Shown here piece by piece: positions 5,928-8,349 of a stretch of DNA of 8,349 nucleotides. Within the stretch, counting starts at the first letter, position 1. Every line of letters begins with the position of its first letter. The DNA is from CAVZXS01 sp963779325. GTDB lineage: Bacteria; Bacteroidota; Bacteroidia; Chitinophagales; Chitinophagaceae. The stretch lies in NCBI GenBank assembly GCA_963779325.1, contig CAVZXS010000027.1:1-8349 (forward strand). The letters run 5' to 3'. The notes below the pieces were generated by a model that was not told the origin of the DNA, ran no database searches, and worked only from the letters and a program-made list of their open reading frames with translations. A program made the position numbers and the translations under genes.

Positions 5928-6347
5928 TTATGATTTGGTCGCCTGACTTAGTAATCCCGGCTTATTTACAGTTCTGTATTTGATTACCAGTATATAAAAG
6001 CCAATGGTGAAATCAATGGATAAACAAAACAAATCGTAATGCGGAGGGATTAATCCCGGTTCATTAAAGAAATGGTAAGCTATATCCCAGCATCCATGCA
6101 GAAAATAGCCTGCTGCCAAAATATATACACTCTTTTTAATTCCGTAATATGCCAAAAACAGGAATACAACAGCCTGTATTGAATTTATAACTAAAGCCTG
6201 CAAATCCGTCCACGCAAAACCAACATAGAGGAATCCGATTCCTGAAAGTATCAGTCCGTAAATTATCTTTTTATCAAATTGCTTCAAAATACTAAAAAGT
6301 ATTATTAAGAGAAGACCTGATGAAATTCCTATGATTACTGAAGTCAT
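5928..6347 (-). CDS. Small multi-pass membrane protein, possibly DUF6010-like
   Basis: This 139-residue protein has about five hydrophobic segments: roughly residues 4-22, 27-45, 50-68, 72-88 and 104-124. A conserved-looking 'LHGCWDIAYHF' (83-93) follows the fourth, then 'IPPHYDLFCLSIDF'. The HGxWDxxxH arrangement recalls DUF6010-type proteins, but this is a tentative recognition. H84, W87, D88 and H92 at the membrane surface are the best candidates for functional residues. The gene ends 25 bp before the DUF3703 start, suggesting an operon with it. Nothing in the sequence fixes a substrate or transport role. Confidence 0.78.
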   Translation of the reverse strand: MTSVIIGISSGLLLIILFSILKQFDKKIIYGLILSGIGFLYVGFAWTDLQALVINSIQAVVFLFLAYYGIKKSVYILAAGYFLHGCWDIAYHFFNEPGLIPPHYDLFCLSIDFTIGFYILVIKYRTVNKPGLLSQATKS

Positions 6348-6471
6348 TGTTTTGTTATTTAGATTATCAAGGCAATTATTTTATCCGTTCAAAATATCAG
6401 CTATGATCCGGTGATATTTTTACAAATTTTTCAAATTGATGATCATATTTTTCAGCTTGGAATCAGGTTAT

Positions 6472-6825
6472 TTATGGTTGTAATTCTGATTTTGAGAATT
6501 GCTTTTTAAACGCAAAATGATAAATCTCTGTTTCCCCCGTACGAACCGGGTAAGCATTTATAAATATCCATCCTTCCCTGCCCATGTAATTCATGGCATC
6601 AATAATGGTGTTAAATTTCTTTAATTTGCCGGCATCTGTTTTAAGCCTGTTGTCGCGCCAAAAACTTTTCTCGTCACCATAGTCAATATCAATGGTTACT
6701 TTATTGCTTAACAATCTTGGTGTGGCAATCAACCGGCAATACTGCTCTGCTTTGGTTGTGTCAGTTTGTGCGTTTAACAGAACTGAACTCAGTAAAGCCA
6801 TGCTTATTATCAATACTTTTTTCAT
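6472..6825 (-). CDS. Small exported protein of unknown function
   Basis: This 117-residue protein begins with a classical signal peptide, 'MKKVLIISMALLSSVLLNAQ', with likely cleavage after Gln-20 as often seen in Bacteroidota. The mature part of about 97 residues contains 'RLLSNKVTIDIDYGDE', 'KLKKFNTIIDAMNYMGREGWIFINAYPV' (given here as two recognisable pieces, the second around 67-94) and 'EIYHFAFKK'. It looks like a small alpha/beta periplasmic domain known in many Bacteroidota hypothetical proteins. ATG at 6825 is chosen over the TTG at 6837, because it places the Lys-Lys of the signal peptide directly after Met. It starts 13 bp after the upstream gene, so both probably share the promoter at 7118-7125 and the operator-like site at 7147-7173. 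Confidence 0.82.
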   Translation of the reverse strand: MKKVLIISMALLSSVLLNAQTDTTKAEQYCRLIATPRLLSNKVTIDIDYGDEKSFWRDNRLKTDAGKLKKFNTIIDAMNYMGREGWIFINAYPVRTGETEIYHFAFKKQFSKSELQP

Positions 6826-6838
6826 AATTATTATCAAT

Positions 6839-7075
6839 TTAAAATGCTCTTGTTAAAAAAAATGTTTCCTCTGTAATACTGAATGATTCATTTGCCGGTT
6901 CATCTTTCAGCTTTCCGGATAAATGTAAGCTTGTTTTTTCTTTTTTCTTTATAACATTTGAAGGAGCATTGTTTTTATTTGAAGTTCCTGCCGCATGATT
7001 CATTTGAAGAATCATGACTAATGGAAACATTACAATCAAGCTTGACACTTCGACTGCGAATACTAATTTTTTCAT
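6839..7075 (-). CDS. Small membrane-anchored or exported protein of unknown function
   Basis: This 78-residue protein has a hydrophobic N-terminal segment (about 4-24) that may be a signal peptide or a single anchor, followed by a polar Asn/Lys/Ser-rich tail ending 'SITEETFFLTRAF'. No enzyme motif or cysteine is present. The ATG at 7075 is supported by a TAACTTTG -7 element 42 bp upstream and by an A-rich leader without a Shine-Dalgarno sequence. The next gene begins 13 bp downstream, so the two form a unit. The operator-like repeat upstream places it in the same putative regulon as the lipoprotein esterase and the GlxA-type regulator. Confidence 0.72.
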   Translation of the reverse strand: MKKLVFAVEVSSLIVMFPLVMILQMNHAAGTSNKNNAPSNVIKKKEKTSLHLSGKLKDEPANESFSITEETFFLTRAF

Positions 7076-7117
7076 TTTAATTTATTTTTTGGTTTATTTA
7101 AATGCTATTTTCCAAAG

Positions 7118-7125
7118 CAAAGTTA
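7118..7125 (-). promoter_or_regulatory. -7 promoter element of the exported-protein pair
   Basis: The minus strand reads TAACTTTG, an exact TAnnTTTG match, 42 bp upstream of the ATG at 7075. The usual -33 position holds no TTG; instead the proximal TGTC half-site of the operator-like repeat lies 21 bp upstream. Confidence 0.65.
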
Positions 7126-7146
7126 TCTTGGTTTTCAGGCGGGTTA

Positions 7147-7173
7147 GGGACAGCTTGATGTCAAAAACAGACA
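7147..7173 (-). promoter_or_regulatory. Operator-like 27-bp repeat, copy 2 (exported-protein pair)
   Basis: The plus strand has GGGACA (7147-7152) and ATGTCAAAAACAGACA (7158-7173). The outer GACA half-sites are 21 bp apart. It shares 17 fixed positions of 27 with 4532-4558 and 8174-8200, and ends 21 bp upstream of the exact -7 element at 7118-7125. Confidence 0.7.
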
Positions 7174-7271
7174 AGAGTTTGAACAGGCGGCCGGAGAAAT
7201 TTTTAAATATTAACGGTTGATTAATTTGCAGGCAATTTCGAGAACTCTAATCTTTGCTGTTCAGCGTCAAA

Positions 7272-8096
7272 TTACCTGTTTTGAAAATAATAATTCAGCC
7301 CCTTAACGATGTTTGGATTTCGTGACCCCATATGCCCCTGATTCTTCTCAAGATTTTTTTCTAATTTGATAGCAGCATAGTTTTCACGAAGCGTTTGGCA
7401 GAAAGCCTCGAAAGGGGCCAACATCCTGACTTTTTCTTCCATTTCGCCTATTCCCATAAATACTAATTGTTTCCTGTGCTTATTGTTATCGCGGTTATCT
7501 TTTTCAAGTTGCAGAGTAACCATGTTGTCAAACCAAAGGGACGGACTTAATAAAATGTAGTTGCCAAACAATTTGTTATTGATACTAAAACAATAAGCTC
7601 CAAATAAACCACCGTATGAATGACCGATAATTACACGGCTATCCGCAGTAGTATCCGCACCGTAATCCTGCTCCATTTTAGGAATTAACTGCGTTTCAAT
7701 AAAATTCAAAAATTGTGCTCCGCCTCCGGTTATTGAACTCATTTTTGTCGGTGTATAATCAATGCTGCGATTCCTTCCGTATCCTATACTTACTACCAAC
7801 ACATTTTTAGCAGCGTATTTATCAGATATTTCTTTACAGTTATTAACTACTAAATCAAAAATTTCTTTTCCGTCCAAAACATAGATTGCAGCGTACTTTT
7901 CGGCTGCGGGATTATAATTTACCGGCAAACCAACTTTTATATGATAATTGACTCCGGTAGCAACAGACTGCAGTGTAAATTCCTTCGTCAATCCGGGGTT
8001 AAATAATTCTTTTCTGCATGAGCTCGAAAAGAAAAGAAGCATTAGTACACTTGTAATTGTACATAGTCTTTTAATCAATACTGTATTACTTTTCAT
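7272..8096 (-). CDS. Lipoprotein alpha/beta-hydrolase esterase (IroE/Fes-like, PF00756 group)
   Basis: This 274-residue protein is probably an envelope-attached serine esterase. The N-terminus is a lipoprotein signal with a lipobox-like 'FFSSSC', C27 being the lipidated cysteine. The hydrolase fold follows: 'AAIYVLDGKEIFD' (69-81), the family-typical 'RNRSIDYTPT' (108-117), the nucleophile elbow 'GHSYGG' with S160, 'LLSPSLWFD' (182-190), an acidic loop 'GIGEMEEK' (215-222), and the terminal histidine H255 in 'NQGHMGS'. Relatives hydrolyse siderophore or other acyl esters; the substrate here is unknown. ATG at 8096 is chosen because it gives a normal lipoprotein leader, whereas the longer frame to 8201 would start inside the operator-like site. 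It appears to be a single-gene unit. No clear terminator follows it. Confidence 0.87.
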   Translation of the reverse strand: MKSNTVLIKRLCTITSVLMLLFFSSSCRKELFNPGLTKEFTLQSVATGVNYHIKVGLPVNYNPAAEKYAAIYVLDGKEIFDLVVNNCKEISDKYAAKNVLVVSIGYGRNRSIDYTPTKMSSITGGGAQFLNFIETQLIPKMEQDYGADTTADSRVIIGHSYGGLFGAYCFSINNKLFGNYILLSPSLWFDNMVTLQLEKDNRDNNKHRKQLVFMGIGEMEEKVRMLAPFEAFCQTLRENYAAIKLEKNLEKNQGHMGSRNPNIVKGLNYYFQNR

Positions 8097-8144
8097 AATT
8101 ACTTTTTTTATGATGTTTATTTTAATCGGAAATAATTGACAACA

Positions 8145-8152
8145 CAAAAGTG
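8145..8152 (-). promoter_or_regulatory. Candidate -7 element of the lipoprotein esterase gene
   Basis: The minus strand reads CACTTTTG, one base off TAnnTTTG. It is supported mainly by its distance of 21 bp from the operator-like repeat, identical to that at the exported-protein pair. It lies 48 bp upstream of the start at 8096. Confidence 0.4.
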
Positions 8153-8173
8153 GAATATATAAAACCGAATGAG

Positions 8174-8200
8174 GAGACAAGAATATGTCAGAAACGGACA
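8174..8200 (-). promoter_or_regulatory. Operator-like 27-bp repeat, copy 3 (lipoprotein esterase promoter)
   Basis: The plus strand has GAGACA (8174-8179) and ATGTCAGAAACGGACA (8185-8200). The inner part is also an inverted repeat, TATGTC (8184-8189) and GACATA (8197-8202) around seven bases. The outer GACA half-sites are 21 bp apart, as in the other two copies. Confidence 0.7.
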
Positions 8201-8255
8201 TAGTAAAACACAGGAATTTAAGAAAGCACGGTAAGCTCTACGGGCTATTTAAGGA

Positions 8256-8348
8256 TCAATTATTTAGCAGGTATTTTTTGTTTACAATTTTTAAGACTCG
8301 AAGAGTCGTATTATAAAAAACTATTTCTTCAATTGATTGTACGGTATG
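8256..8348 (-). CDS. Possible C-terminal end of a gene entering from the right edge
   Basis: One minus-strand frame is open from the window edge to a TGA at 8258-8256, giving 30 residues ending 'VLKIVNKKYLLNN'. The other two minus-strand frames stop soon. The short length and AT-rich sequence make this weak. No family can be named. A short hairpin (8295-8299 with 8303-8307) lies within it. Confidence 0.25.
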   Translation of the reverse strand, partial: HTVQSIEEIVFYNTTLRVLKIVNKKYLLNN

Positions 8349-8349
8349 T

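Noticed and set aside
8097..8201. Longer start of the esterase at 8201
   Set aside because: It would start inside the operator-like site and bury the lipoprotein signal peptide, which begins naturally at 8096.
8222..8245. Hairpin near the right edge as a terminator of an incoming gene
   Set aside because: The arms pair poorly (mismatches within AGCxCG / CGxGCT) and the following T run is interrupted.

Overview
The window looks like chromosomal DNA of a Bacteroidota species, possibly a Chitinophagaceae-type organism. The DNA is AT-rich, starts lack clear Shine-Dalgarno sequences, and TAnnTTTG-type -7 promoter elements are present. The gene families also fit: an IVS-type four-helix-bundle protein beside AACAAGAAC-type repeats, a GlxA-type AraC regulator, an AraC regulator with a heavy-metal-associated-like N-terminus, and small exported proteins cleaved after 'NAQ'. 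No rRNA, tRNA, CRISPR array or phage gene was seen. Every supported gene lies on the minus strand, so transcription runs right to left.

Right part (about 6472-8349): a lipoprotein esterase of the IroE/Fes-like alpha/beta-hydrolase group (7272-8096) and a two-gene unit of small exported proteins (6839-7075 and 6472-6825). A possible gene tail enters from the right edge (8256-8348). Middle (4613-6347): a probable metal-handling block with a small multi-pass membrane protein, a DUF3703 protein, an HMA-like/AraC regulator, and a 38-residue peptide with eight cysteines that resembles a tiny metallothionein. The peptide gene has its own -7 element and a strong intrinsic terminator. Left part (737-4477): a DJ-1/PfpI-AraC (GlxA-type) regulator, an ethanolamine-permease-like APC transporter with a TTG start just downstream of a perfect 10-bp inverted repeat, and a PuuA-like glutamine synthetase 30 bp downstream. 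Together the last two suggest uptake and gamma-glutamylation of ethanolamine or a similar amine. At the far left a four-helix-bundle gene sits in purine-biased repeats bounded by a 10-bp direct repeat whose right copy includes the synthetase stop codon.

The most notable find is a 27-bp operator-like sequence present three times, only in intergenic DNA: 4532-4558, 7147-7173 and 8174-8200. Its pattern is GACA-N5-ATGTCA-N-AA-N-C-N-GACA, and its outer half-sites are 21 bp apart. Each copy lies 21-22 bp upstream of a -7-like element, covering the place where a -33 element would be. It precedes the GlxA-type regulator, the exported-protein pair and the lipoprotein esterase. These three units therefore look like a small regulon under an AraC-type activator, plausibly the GlxA-type protein regulating itself. 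The second notable find is the cysteine-rich peptide next to the HMA-like AraC regulator. Functions are inferred from recognised motifs; no database search was possible.
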